A DNA stretch of 64,000 nucleotides from Candidatus Intricatilinea gracilis (GTDB lineage Bacteria > Pseudomonadota > Gammaproteobacteria > Burkholderiales > Burkholderiaceae_C), in NCBI GenBank assembly GCA_016702605.1, contig JADJDQ010000003.1:62001-126000 (forward strand), read 5' to 3'. The notes under the pieces are model-generated. The model was given only the letters and a program-made list of their open reading frames with translations. It searched no databases and was not told the DNA's origin. Both the position numbers and the translations under genes were made by a program. Shown piece by piece: positions 9,511 to 18,465 of this stretch; the first letter of the stretch is position 1; each line of letters opens with the position of its first letter.

Positions 9511-10340
9511 GTCCGACTGATTGCCGGTGGGCGTCGCCAGCGGCGCCGGCGCCGCGTCAAGGCCACTCGCCGCACGGTGATGCCCACACCCCAGATCACC
9601 AGGCAGGCGAACAACACGTCGCTGGCGAAGTGGCCGCCCTGGATCATGCGCCCCAGGCCGATCGTGAGCCCGGCCGCCCAGCCCGCCATCAACCAGCGGC
9701 GCCTGCGCACCGCCGGTGACAACAGGCCGACGGCGAGCAACACCGCACCGGTGGCGCCGTGGCCGGTGACGAACGAGCAGTTGGTGGGGCATTGCCGGCT
9801 CGGTTGCCACCAGGGCTGAAACACCTTGGCGCCGCCGAAGTCGCCGACCTGTTCGGGGCGTGGGCGGCCCCAGCCTTCCTTGAGCACCACGTTGACGGTG
9901 ATCCACAAGCCGAACACCAGCACCATCAGCAGCAGCAACAGGCGCCGACGCCAGCGCGTGACCCCCGGCGACAAGGCCGCCGCGCCGGGGAGCTTGTGTG
10001 AACGTGTGGCCAGGGTGGTGTCGGCGCCCGCTGCAGCCGCGGCGGCGTGATGCGCGACCGAACGACGCCGCATCAGCGCCGGCCAGGCCCAGGCCAGCAG
10101 GCCCAGCAGCAGGCCGATGCGGCCCAGCCACGGCACGGCCTTGTAGACCCCGAGCACCAGCGTCTGGTTGGCGGTGGCAAACCCGGCCGGCCCCGGACCG
10201 GCGGCCGGGTCGAAGAACAACCCGGCCAACAACAGATCGAGCGCCGGCCACAAACCGAAACTCAGGCCGACGGCCACACAGGCCAGCAGCCAGAGCCTGA
10301 ACTCGCGCTGGCGTAGGTTGCCCCGCCTCATCGATTGCAT
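9501..10340 (-). CDS. PAP2-family membrane phosphatase
   Basis: Integral membrane phosphatase of the PAP2 superfamily (279 residues, about six hydrophobic segments), acting on lipid phosphates or diphosphates such as undecaprenyl-PP or lipid A at the periplasmic face. The three motifs are visible: KEGWGRPRP (motif 1), SFVTGHGA (motif 2, with T in place of the usual PSGH) and RMIQGGHFASD (motif 3 His/Asp). It is the last gene of the minus-strand envelope operon, 21 nt after the GT39 gene. Two ATGs (10340, 10331) are possible because a 17-bp repeat duplicates the start region. The C-terminus is Arg-rich. Confidence 0.88.
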   Translation of the reverse strand: MQSMRRGNLRQREFRLWLLACVAVGLSFGLWPALDLLLAGLFFDPAAGPGPAGFATANQTLVLGVYKAVPWLGRIGLLLGLLAWAWPALMRRRSVAHHAAAAAAGADTTLATRSHKLPGAAALSPGVTRWRRRLLLLLMVLVFGLWITVNVVLKEGWGRPRPEQVGDFGGAKVFQPWWQPSRQCPTNCSFVTGHGATGAVLLAVGLLSPAVRRRRWLMAGWAAGLTIGLGRMIQGGHFASDVLFACLVIWGVGITVRRVALTRRRRRWRRPPAISRTQP

Positions 10341-10368
10341 TGCCTCATCGATTGCCGCGCCTCATTGC
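10325..10368. repeat. 17-bp tandem repeat at a gene junction
   Basis: GCCTCATCGATTGC occurs at 10325-10338 and 10342-10355, with a partial third copy GCCTCATTGC at 10359-10368, giving an exact 17-bp period. The array covers the stop codon of the upstream GT39 gene and the start of the PAP2 gene. Read on the minus strand, each full copy contains GATGAGGC, so the repeat duplicates both an ATG and a Shine-Dalgarno-like GAGG. Confidence 0.7.
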
Positions 10369-12539
10369 GGCGGCAAGGTGCTGACGGCGGGCAGGCGGGC
10401 GCTCCACAAGGTAAGGGTCAACACCCGGCCAGGGGCCGTTTGCACCTCGGCCTTTTGCAGCAGCCTGACGCTATTGAGCCGGCCGCGGATCTGGTCGGGC
10501 AAGGCCCCTTCGGCCAGCACCAGCAGCGGCTGGCCCAGGCTCGAGACGGCGACCGGCGGCGCGGCCACGCCTGCGCCCCCACCTGCCGCGCCCGAGCCGG
10601 CGGAGGACAACGCGGGTGACGACAACTGCCGTGGTGGCGGCGGCAAGCTCGGCGACGCTGGTGGCGTCTGCATTCCACGGTGCTGCGCAAGTTGGGCCCG
10701 GCGTGGCCGGTCATACGGGATGGTGAGCTGGTAGTGGTCATGCGGCGGCCCGGGCTCATGCCAGGCCGACCAGGCGACATCGAGATCACGCCACAACCAC
10801 GCCCCGTGGGCGATGACGGTGCGGTTCACACCCATCACCGGCCAACCCGGATGCGCCTGCAGCTGCGGGCGCAACAGGGCATAAGCCTCGGGCCAGCCGC
10901 GCATACGAATGAAGAGGTCCAGCCGCGCCGGCCAGGGCCGGTGCAATGCCGCGGCAATCGTGGGCGCGGCGGCGGCAAACAACGTCAACGCCAGGCTGAC
11001 GGCGACACCGGCCAGCGCCAGCAACACACGCAACTTGCGGCGCGCCGGCTCGGCGGCCACCAGGTGCAGGGCCAGCCAGGCACACAGCAGCGGCACTACC
11101 GGCGCCGTCCAGTTCATCTGCGCGCGGGCGTTGACGGCCTGTGCCGCACCCAGCGCCAGCAGCGGCAATGCCAGCCACAACAGATGCTGGCGGGCAGGTG
11201 CCAGGGTGGCGGCGAGGTCGTCTGCCGGATGGGTCGAGTCGGCCGAGGCGCCGCCGGCACGGCCTGCCGCTGCCACACTGGCCGGGCCGACGGCGGCAGC
11301 AGACCTGGCCGACGCGGCACCGGTTCGGCTCGACCTGGCAGCCGCCGAGCTGATTGCCGGGTCGGGAGTCGAACCAGGACGATCAGATTTGCCAGCGGCA
11401 AGGGTCGACGCACCGGCGGGTGCCGCGGCTGCAGAGCCGGGCGATGTGCGCGCCAGCCGCCAGTGCAGCCGAATACGCAGCCACGCCATGCCCGCCCGAG
11501 CGGCCAGCACCAGCAGCCAGATCGCCAATACGGGGCCGATGAGCAGCAACTGGCCGGCCAGGAATTCACCGAGCGAGACACCGGCGCCACCGTTGTCGCC
11601 GCGGCTGGCTGCGGTGGTGATGTCGGCAGTGTGCTGTATGGTCGGCCAGCCCCAGTCGGCGTTCCAGGCCAGGTGCGGCAGGCACACCAGCAGCGCCACA
11701 CCGCCGGCCACCAACAGGCCGGGCAGGCTGCGCCAACGCAGCGCCAACCAGGCCAGTACGGCCGCGCCCGGCATCCAGGCGGCGAGGGTGTACTTGGACA
11801 GCAGGCCGACACCGATCACCAGGCCCAGCGCCACCCATCCCCACCAGCGGCGTGCCTGCAACACACGCCAGAGCAGCCAGCTGGCCAGCGTCCAGCACAG
11901 CAGCAACGGCGCGTCGGTGGTGACCGCCATGCCGAGCAAGCCGGCCACCGGTGTGGTGGTGAACAGCAAGGCAGCCCAGAACCCGGCGCGATTGGCCAGC
12001 ACACCCGGCGGCGGGCCGGCGGCGGCAGCACGGGCGTCCAGGCGATCGATCACCAGCTCGCGGACGAAGAAAAACAGCAGCAGGGCGATGAGCAGCCAGC
12101 ACCCCATGGCCAGCGCCTTGACACCCAGCACACTGGTGCCGAACAGCGCCGTCGACGCAGCGATGAGCGCTGCGATCACCGGCGGCTTGGAGTAATAACC
12201 CCACTGCAGATCGCGCGACCAGTGCCAGTACTGCGCCTCGTCAAGCTGCAACCCGGTGCCCGCGGCGAGCAGCAGGCCGACCCGCAGTGCGCCGAGCACA
12301 CTCAGGATGACCAGCAGCGCCAGCAACCAGCGCGACCACAGCGGTGTCGTCACCGGCGCCGTGCTTGGCGTCGCCGCATCACTCACGTCGTCGTGCGTCC
12401 GTTGCGACCGGCCAGCATTGGCCGGCAAGGCGCGTTGGGCGGCCTTGGTCACCTTGGCTGCCGCAGCCTCGGCCATGGCGGCGGGAGTACCACCGGTTAC
12501 CGGGCTGGGCATGGAGGGGCGCGACGGCGGCGGTGGCAT
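10362..12539 (-). CDS. GT39/ArnT-like glycosyltransferase
   Basis: Polytopic glycosyltransferase of the PMT/ArnT class (725 residues) that would move a sugar from a polyprenyl-phosphate donor onto an envelope acceptor at the periplasmic face. The signature LDEAQYWHWSRDL, with the acidic LDE after the first membrane helix, and YYSKPPVIAALI are visible, then about ten hydrophobic segments and a soluble C-terminal part. An Ala/Ser-rich hydrophilic insert (about 370-450) and an Ala/Pro-rich stretch (about 640-670) are atypical additions. An N-terminal 65-residue hydrophilic extension precedes helix 1. It lies 48 nt after a second GT39 gene in the same operon. Substrate unknown. Confidence 0.87.
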   Translation of the reverse strand: MPPPPSRPSMPSPVTGGTPAAMAEAAAAKVTKAAQRALPANAGRSQRTHDDVSDAATPSTAPVTTPLWSRWLLALLVILSVLGALRVGLLLAAGTGLQLDEAQYWHWSRDLQWGYYSKPPVIAALIAASTALFGTSVLGVKALAMGCWLLIALLLFFFVRELVIDRLDARAAAAGPPPGVLANRAGFWAALLFTTTPVAGLLGMAVTTDAPLLLCWTLASWLLWRVLQARRWWGWVALGLVIGVGLLSKYTLAAWMPGAAVLAWLALRWRSLPGLLVAGGVALLVCLPHLAWNADWGWPTIQHTADITTAASRGDNGGAGVSLGEFLAGQLLLIGPVLAIWLLVLAARAGMAWLRIRLHWRLARTSPGSAAAAPAGASTLAAGKSDRPGSTPDPAISSAAARSSRTGAASARSAAAVGPASVAAAGRAGGASADSTHPADDLAATLAPARQHLLWLALPLLALGAAQAVNARAQMNWTAPVVPLLCAWLALHLVAAEPARRKLRVLLALAGVAVSLALTLFAAAAPTIAAALHRPWPARLDLFIRMRGWPEAYALLRPQLQAHPGWPVMGVNRTVIAHGAWLWRDLDVAWSAWHEPGPPHDHYQLTIPYDRPRRAQLAQHRGMQTPPASPSLPPPPRQLSSPALSSAGSGAAGGGAGVAAPPVAVSSLGQPLLVLAEGALPDQIRGRLNSVRLLQKAEVQTAPGRVLTLTLWSARLPAVSTLPPQ

Positions 12540-12587
12540 GGCGGGCGAAAGTGAAGAGCCGATGGAGCGAGGCGTGCTGCGTTCACG

Positions 12588-14768
12588 TCAGGGGCTATCG
12601 GGCGCCGGGTCGGCGGCCAGCCACAGCAACAGGCCGTAGCCACGGGCCTGATGGACCAGGCGCCAGCGTTCGGGCATGGCAGCGGACGCATCGGCGGGCA
12701 GATTGACCTGAAGATTGGCCGGCGGCGTGGCCGACGTATCGGTCGGCGGCTTGACCGGCGTGGTCCCCGATTGGGTGCCCGGTGTGGTGCTCGATGTGGT
12801 GCCGGGTGCATCGGCCGGCGTAGCGGCCGGCGACCGTCCCGGTGCACCCGGCGGCAAACGGTCGAGTCGCACCAGCGCCAGTTCACCTTGACGCGGCGGG
12901 CGCAGCTCGGTCGGACGGCCCAGGTAAAGCGCAAAACTCGGTTGATGCAGGCGCCACTGCACCACGGTGCGCTGACGAGCAGGGTCGACGGGCGCGGATG
13001 CGGCAGTCGCCAGATCGGCGCCGTCGGCCCAGGCACGCGCCTGCAGCGCAGCCGCCTTGACCGGCCCCTGCAGGCGCTCGGCCCACCAGGGCAACACCAG
13101 CCAGGCGCAGGCCACCGTGGTGACGACACCGGCCACACCGGCACGCACCGACGGTGTCCAGCCCTGCAGACCCCAGCGGGTCGGCCACCACCAGGCGGCC
13201 AGGATCAGGACACCCGCCAGCACCAGACCGACCCACAGGTCGAGCGCCAGCGCCGCCTTGTCGACCGGGCCGCCGAGCAAGGTGCGATACAGGGCGTCAC
13301 TCTGTCCGGCGGCAATTTCGGGCAGGTACAGCGGCAACACGGCGGCCAGGGCGAGCAGACCGAGCATGCTCAGGCACAACACCGGCAACACGGTGGCCAG
13401 ACCGCGGCCGAGCGCACGGCGGTCGGACAGGGCCGTGACGGCAGCCGTGGCCGTCGCGCTGGCCTGCGGGTTGAGGGGATCGACAGGGGCTGCGCCGGTC
13501 GACGCCGGGCGCGGCTGGTCGGCCAGGCGCAGGCGGGCACGCGGCAAGGCGTCGTCCAGCCCGGTCAACCAGCGGGCACACAACAACACCACCGGACTGA
13601 AGCCGTAGAGCAGGTAGTGCGGCAACTTGGTGCCCGAAAACGAGAAGAACACCAGCACGAAGGCCGCCCACAGCAGCAGGAAGCGCGGCAGCGGTTCGGC
13701 CCACAGCCGCCCGGCACGCCAGATCAGTGGCACCAGCAGCGCCGACCAGGGCAGCAGCAGCAGCGGCAGCACCACGACGTAGTAGGCCAGACCCCCGCCG
13801 TGACCTTCGAGTGCACCGCCGTAACGCGCCAGGTTGTGCTTGATAAAGAAACCGTCGATGAAGGCCTGGCCATGGCGCGCCAGCGCGTAGCCGTACCAGG
13901 GTGCTGCCACACCGATGACGATGGCCCAGGCCCACGGGTCGCGCAGCGCGTCGAGGATGAGGCGCCAGCGTTTGGAAGCGAGGCACCAGATCAACAGCGC
14001 GGCACCCGGCACCAGGATCGCCACCGGCCCCTTGGCGAGCAGGCCCAGGCCGATCCACAAGGCGGCGCGGCGCAGCAACTTCGGCGCATGCACCGGCAGA
14101 CCGGCGGCAGAGACGAAGAGCTTGACGATGGCCGCTTCGCCGCTGGGTTTGCTGCCCAGGCTGCGCGCGAGTTTGTGCACCACCGGTGTGGCCGCCGGGA
14201 CCTGGCTCATGGCTTCGGCCCAGCGCCACAGGTCGAGGGTGGCCAGGGTGACCAGCAGGTTGAGCAACGCGTCGGCCGTGGCGGCGCGGCCGATCAGCGA
14301 AACGCCCAGGCTGGTGACCAACAAGGTGCCGGCCACCATGCCGGTGCGTTGACCCCAGCGCGGCGCGGCAAACAGCGCCAGCGCCAGCGCCCAGGCCCAG
14401 GTGCACAGGGCCGACGGCAGGCGCAGGGCAAATTCGTTGACACCCAGCACGGCGATGCTGCTGGCCTGCAGCCAGTAGACCAGGATGGGCTTGTCGAACC
14501 GGTCGGCGCCGTTGAGTGTGGTGTGGCCCCAGTCGCCACTGGCCAGCATCTCGCGGCTGGCTTCCGAGAACGCACCTTCGTCCACGTCGAACAAGGCGGC
14601 GCGGCCCAGCCCCAGCGTACACAACAGCAACAGGGCGACGGCCCAGATCAGCAGCGGGTTGCGGGTGGGGGTGCTCGCTGCTGCGCCGCTCTGGTCGACA
14701 CGGCGCAAGGCGGCGGGCAGCTGACGGGACTCCGGGCTGGCCATGGGTGCGGGGGGATCGATCGGCAA
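12588..14768 (-). CDS. ArnT-like lipid A/GT39 glycosyltransferase
   Basis: Second PMT/ArnT-type transferase in the operon, 726 residues. After helix 1 it carries VDEGAFSEASREMLASGDW and RFDKPILVYWLQA, the classic ArnT acidic motif and KP motif; FFSFSGTKLPHYLLYGFSP is also typical. Likely donor is a polyprenyl-phosphate sugar made by the adjacent GT2 enzyme; the acceptor may be lipid A (inference). The C-terminal 70 residues are Thr/Pro/Ala-rich with repeats of the TPGT/TPADAP type, then a short conserved-looking end. It starts 13 nt after the GT2 stop, so translation is probably coupled. Confidence 0.88.
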   Translation of the reverse strand: MPIDPPAPMASPESRQLPAALRRVDQSGAAASTPTRNPLLIWAVALLLLCTLGLGRAALFDVDEGAFSEASREMLASGDWGHTTLNGADRFDKPILVYWLQASSIAVLGVNEFALRLPSALCTWAWALALALFAAPRWGQRTGMVAGTLLVTSLGVSLIGRAATADALLNLLVTLATLDLWRWAEAMSQVPAATPVVHKLARSLGSKPSGEAAIVKLFVSAAGLPVHAPKLLRRAALWIGLGLLAKGPVAILVPGAALLIWCLASKRWRLILDALRDPWAWAIVIGVAAPWYGYALARHGQAFIDGFFIKHNLARYGGALEGHGGGLAYYVVVLPLLLLPWSALLVPLIWRAGRLWAEPLPRFLLLWAAFVLVFFSFSGTKLPHYLLYGFSPVVLLCARWLTGLDDALPRARLRLADQPRPASTGAAPVDPLNPQASATATAAVTALSDRRALGRGLATVLPVLCLSMLGLLALAAVLPLYLPEIAAGQSDALYRTLLGGPVDKAALALDLWVGLVLAGVLILAAWWWPTRWGLQGWTPSVRAGVAGVVTTVACAWLVLPWWAERLQGPVKAAALQARAWADGADLATAASAPVDPARQRTVVQWRLHQPSFALYLGRPTELRPPRQGELALVRLDRLPPGAPGRSPAATPADAPGTTSSTTPGTQSGTTPVKPPTDTSATPPANLQVNLPADASAAMPERWRLVHQARGYGLLLWLAADPAPDSP

Positions 14769-14781
14769 GGTCAGCGGCGGG

Positions 14782-16023
14782 TCAAGGCGTCGACTTGACG
14801 GGTGCGGCGGCGGGCGGCTGCACCACCGGCGACGCCGTCACCTGCGGATGGCTCGACGGCGACTGGCCGAAGGGCGGCTGGCTGACCGGCGGCAAGTGCA
14901 GCGCACCACCCGGCTGCGCCTGGATCTGTCCGGCGCCACCACCCATCACACCACCGGGCGCGATGTCGGGCACCGCACCTGCCCAGGTCGGACCGCTGCC
15001 GGTGCGTACCTCCTGGCGCAGGTGATAAGGCTGGGCATACCGCCCGCCGTAGTAGATGCGGATCAGCAGTTCAGCCAGCACACCGGTGGTGAGGAACTGC
15101 AGCCCACCCATGCCGAGCAACATGCCCAGGGTGAGCAGCGGGCGGGTACCGATGTCCTGCCCCATCAGCTTGAGTACACCGAGGTAACTCATGATGGCCA
15201 GGCTCAGGCCACCACAGATCAGCCCGAGCACACCGAAGAAATGCCCCGGCCGCGCCGCGAAACGCTGGAAGAAACTCACTGCCAGCAGATCGACCAGCAC
15301 CCTGAACGTACGCGAGATGCCGTATTTGCTGGCCCCCGCCGTGCGGGCATGATGGCGCACCGGCATCTCGGCCATACGCGCCGGCGACGTGACGGTGGAC
15401 AGCCACGCCGGGATGAAGCGGTGCATCTCGCCGTACAGCCGCACCTGGTGCAACACGCTGGCGCGAAAGGCCTTGAGGCTGCAGCCCAGGTCGCGAAACG
15501 GTAGCTCGGTGATGTCACGGATCAGCTTGTTGGCGATCTTGCTCGGCAGCTTGCGCAGCAGCAGGTCGTCCTGGCGTTTGCGGCGCCAGCCGGCCACGAT
15601 GTCGAGGTCGTCGTCGAGCAGTCGGCGCACCAGCACCGGGATGTCGCGCGGGTCGTTCTGCAGATCACCGTCGAGGGTGACGATGACGTCGCCCTGCGCC
15701 GCGTCGATGCCGGCCTGCATGGCGGCGGTCTGGCGGAAGTTGCGCGCCAGCAGCAGCACCCGCACGTGCGGGCCGGTGGCGATGGCGGCATTGCGCAGCG
15801 CCACGCCGGTGCCGTCGCGGCTGCCGTCGTCGACCACGATCAGTTCCCACGGCTGCGGATAGGTGTCCAGCGCGGCCTGCACCGCCGCCACCATGGGCGC
15901 GGCGTTGTCGATCTCGTTGTACATGGGCACCACCACCGACAGGCGGTGCGCCGGCATGCCGGCCACGGCCACGGCAACCGCGGCGTCGTAGTCGATCAGG
16001 GGTTCGTCGAGTTCAGGTTTCAT
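14782..16023 (-). CDS. GT2 polyprenyl-phosphate sugar synthase
   Basis: Glycosyltransferase family 2 enzyme of the ArnC/GtrB/DPM1 type (413 residues), attaching a sugar from a nucleotide donor to undecaprenyl phosphate on the cytoplasmic side. The GT-A domain shows VVVPMYNEIDN, LIVVDDGSRDGT, VTLDGDLQNDP and FRDLGCSLKAFR. Two membrane helices follow (about 235-310), as in GtrB. The last 75 residues are an unusual Pro/Gln/Gly-rich tail (PSSHPQV, PVVQPPAAAPV). Its ATG overlaps the stop of the preceding gene (ATGA at 16020-16023). Confidence 0.92.
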   Translation of the reverse strand: MKPELDEPLIDYDAAVAVAVAGMPAHRLSVVVPMYNEIDNAAPMVAAVQAALDTYPQPWELIVVDDGSRDGTGVALRNAAIATGPHVRVLLLARNFRQTAAMQAGIDAAQGDVIVTLDGDLQNDPRDIPVLVRRLLDDDLDIVAGWRRKRQDDLLLRKLPSKIANKLIRDITELPFRDLGCSLKAFRASVLHQVRLYGEMHRFIPAWLSTVTSPARMAEMPVRHHARTAGASKYGISRTFRVLVDLLAVSFFQRFAARPGHFFGVLGLICGGLSLAIMSYLGVLKLMGQDIGTRPLLTLGMLLGMGGLQFLTTGVLAELLIRIYYGGRYAQPYHLRQEVRTGSGPTWAGAVPDIAPGGVMGGGAGQIQAQPGGALHLPPVSQPPFGQSPSSHPQVTASPVVQPPAAAPVKSTP

Positions 16024-17249
16024 CGGGGCAGAGGCTGATCGTCAGCAGGTGGCGCGGCCGGCTCAGGCGCCGCGCCGGATGTGCATTGCACCACGCCAGC
16101 GGCGGGCGTGACAGGTGATGGTGGGGCCGTGGACGGGGCCAGTTCTGCGCCTGCACGGCGGACAGGCGCCGGCAACAAGCGTGTGGCCAGCGCCGCAAAG
16201 GCAGCGGCGACCAGCCCGGTCGCCAGCCACAAGGCGTGTACGGCCAGCGCGGCGCCGGCCAGTTCAGCCACCGCCGTGCGGCTGGTGAACTGGCTACCCG
16301 CCAGGCCGTCATGCCAGGCCGCACCGGCCCACACGCCGGCTTCGTAGGTGCCCAGGCCGGCCGGGCCTTGCAGCGGCATCAGGGCGCCGAGTTCACCACC
16401 CAGCGCGGCGCGCAGGCCGGTCGGCAGGTCGAGCACACCCAGCGAGACGAGCAAACCGCCCACCACCAGCAGGCGCAGCGACCAGTTGGTGACCGCGTAC
16501 ACCCACGACGACGCCCCGCTGCGCCGCGCCGCAACCGCCTGCAGGATCTTGCCAACGATGCGGGCCACGGCCAGGCGCAGTGCGCCGGCCGGGCGTGCCG
16601 CCGGGTCGGGACTGGCCAGGGTCGCCGAGTCGGCATTGACGTGACTTTGCGCGTCGGCACCTGCCTGCCTGCGTTGGTCGTCATCGGCCCCGTCGGCCTC
16701 CACGCCACCGGCCGGGTTGGCAGCAGCGGAAAACTGCCGGGCCAGCCGGCGCAGCAGCGCTGGCAGCCCCACGATCAGCAGCAGCGCCAGCACACCGGTC
16801 AGCAGCGCCGGGTAGACGCCCGGCAGCGGCGCCATCAGCAACACCGCCAGAAGACCCAGCACGGCCAGATCCTGCAACCTCAGCCACAGCAGGCTGTGCA
16901 GCGCCTCGGCCAGCGACACCCCCCAGCTGCGGTGCAGCCACCAGGCGTAGCCGGCCTCGCCGGTGCGAAAGGGCAGCAACAACACGGCCGCGTTGTGCAG
17001 CAGCGCCAGGCGCAGGCATTCACCGAGTGTGGCGCCGGTGCGTGGGCGCCATTCGGCCCGCAGGCGCAGGGCCCGCAACACATGGCTGGCCATGACACCG
17101 GCCGATCCTGCCGCCCAGGCCCACAGCGGCACCTGTGCAGCGGCGCGGCGGAACTGTGCCCAGTCCAGACCGGCGAGCAGCACGGTCAGGATGACGAGGC
17201 TGAGCACCAGCCCGGCCCAGGCGACCAGACGTGGCCCCAGGCGCTTCAC
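16020..17249 (-). CDS. LPG-synthase-TM/UPF0104-like membrane protein
   Basis: Polytopic membrane protein of 409 residues similar to the lysylphosphatidylglycerol synthase transmembrane domain and AglD C-terminal region. Visible features are an N-terminal WAGLVLSLVILTVLLAGLDW helix, SHVLRALRLRAEW, FRTGEAGYAWWLHR, and the C-terminal LGALMPLQGPAGLGTYEAGV, the most family-like segment. Function in such operons is unproven; flipping or positioning of lipid-linked sugars is often proposed. It overlaps both neighbours by 4 bp, showing a tight operon. A hydrophilic linker (about 175-230) separates two membrane blocks. Confidence 0.8.
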   Translation of the reverse strand: MKRLGPRLVAWAGLVLSLVILTVLLAGLDWAQFRRAAAQVPLWAWAAGSAGVMASHVLRALRLRAEWRPRTGATLGECLRLALLHNAAVLLLPFRTGEAGYAWWLHRSWGVSLAEALHSLLWLRLQDLAVLGLLAVLLMAPLPGVYPALLTGVLALLLIVGLPALLRRLARQFSAAANPAGGVEADGADDDQRRQAGADAQSHVNADSATLASPDPAARPAGALRLAVARIVGKILQAVAARRSGASSWVYAVTNWSLRLLVVGGLLVSLGVLDLPTGLRAALGGELGALMPLQGPAGLGTYEAGVWAGAAWHDGLAGSQFTSRTAVAELAGAALAVHALWLATGLVAAAFAALATRLLPAPVRRAGAELAPSTAPPSPVTPAAGVVQCTSGAAPEPAAPPADDQPLPR

Positions 17250-18202
17250 GCGGCGCCCTCGTCGCCACGGATGTCGCGGCGTTCAGCCTGCCACAACGCC
17301 CAGGCCTGCGCGGCGCGCCACACCGCGGCCTGGGCGGCCACGGCAGCCAGCAAGACATCGAGCGGCTGCGCCAGCGGATAGTCACCCCGGCCTGCGAGCA
17401 AGGGCTTCAGGATCATCCAGGTCAGCAGCACCAGCAGCAGGGCCAGCACGGCTTGCCCGCGGGCGCTGCCGAGCCAGTCGACCAGACGCCCGCGCTGCGC
17501 CGCAGCCTGCGCCAGTGCAGCGGCCAGCACACCCAGCCCGGCACCGGCGCAGATGTCACTCGGCCAATGCGCAGCCACCGCCACGCGCGACAGCGCCACG
17601 GCCGCGGCCAGCGCAAACAGCGCCAGCCGCATGGCCCAGGCCTGGAGCGGCGACGACCAGCGCCGCCCGCCCACCCACACCAGCACCAGCAGTGTGGCCA
17701 CGGTGAAGGCCGTGATCGAGTGGCCCGACGGCAAGGAATGCTGGGTGAGCCGCGCGCCGATGAGGTGGAACAACTCGGGCGCCAGCACGGCCGGCGGCCG
17801 CGGTGTGTCGAACACCCGCTTGAGTCCGGCCGAGAGCAATCCGCCGATGGGATAACACCAGATCAACCCGGCCACCGTGGCGCGGCTGAGCGCGTCGCGC
17901 CCGCGCCAGAGCGCCAGCACGATCACCGCGGCACTCGATCCCAGGCCGATCTCACTGAGCACCGACCAGACCACGTCCGGCGCCAGTCGGCCGAGCGCGC
18001 CGTTGAGTGCCAGAAACACCGCCGTGTCGAAGCCGCCCAGGCGCAATACGACGCTGGCCAGCAGCAGCGCCGCCACGAAGGGTGCGGTGCGCACCAGGAC
18101 CACGCCCAGCGGGCGGGCAGGCGCGTGATGTGGAAACCCGCTGTCGGCGGATGCCGGCGAGGCCGAAGGTGACGGCCGCCCGGGTGCTGCGTGCAAGGAC
18201 AA
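17246..18202 (-). CDS. PAP2-family phosphatase, first gene of envelope operon
   Basis: Second PAP2 phosphatase of the operon, 318 residues, with six hydrophobic segments and all motifs: KRVFDTPRPP, SLPSGHS and RVAVAAHWPSD. It probably dephosphorylates a lipid diphosphate such as undecaprenyl-PP, or lipid A phosphate, at the periplasmic face. Its last bases overlap the next gene by 4 bp. The start is uncertain: 18202 is a TTG without a good ribosome site, and no ATG lies near, so the hydrophilic first 30 residues may not all be translated. The 263 nt to the divergent SHMT-like gene should hold both promoters. Confidence 0.85.
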   Translation of the reverse strand: MSLHAAPGRPSPSASPASADSGFPHHAPARPLGVVLVRTAPFVAALLLASVVLRLGGFDTAVFLALNGALGRLAPDVVWSVLSEIGLGSSAAVIVLALWRGRDALSRATVAGLIWCYPIGGLLSAGLKRVFDTPRPPAVLAPELFHLIGARLTQHSLPSGHSITAFTVATLLVLVWVGGRRWSSPLQAWAMRLALFALAAAVALSRVAVAAHWPSDICAGAGLGVLAAALAQAAAQRGRLVDWLGSARGQAVLALLLVLLTWMILKPLLAGRGDYPLAQPLDVLLAAVAAQAAVWRAAQAWALWQAERRDIRGDEGAA

Positions 18203-18465
18203 GTTGGGAACCCGATGGGCACCCGGCGCGATCGACAGGTCGACCGGCGACCTGGGCGCTGGACGTGGCAGTCAGTGGTGCGCTGGGTCGACACGGCTGT
18301 CGACACGGCGCTCGCTGCGCGGAGGTGCGAATTGATGCAAGTTGATGCAAGGGGGAGGCGCGGCATTTTACCGGGGGCCTTACCCCAGGCCCCAAGCCCG
18401 ACGAGTCGACACAGAATGGCCCTGTACGTGTCATGTCCTCCACCGCGCCCCGAAAGGTCAGACCC

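Noticed and set aside
11362..11376. Minus-strand CCTGGTTCGACTCCC resembles a tRNA T-arm
   Set aside because: It lies inside the GT39 coding frame in its hydrophilic insert, and no acceptor, D or anticodon arm can be folded around it.
12651..14798. A 715-residue open frame antisense to the ArnT-like gene, Gln/Arg/Gly-rich
   Set aside because: Shadow frame caused by high GC codon use; no homology, no start signal, while the opposite frame has clear ArnT motifs.
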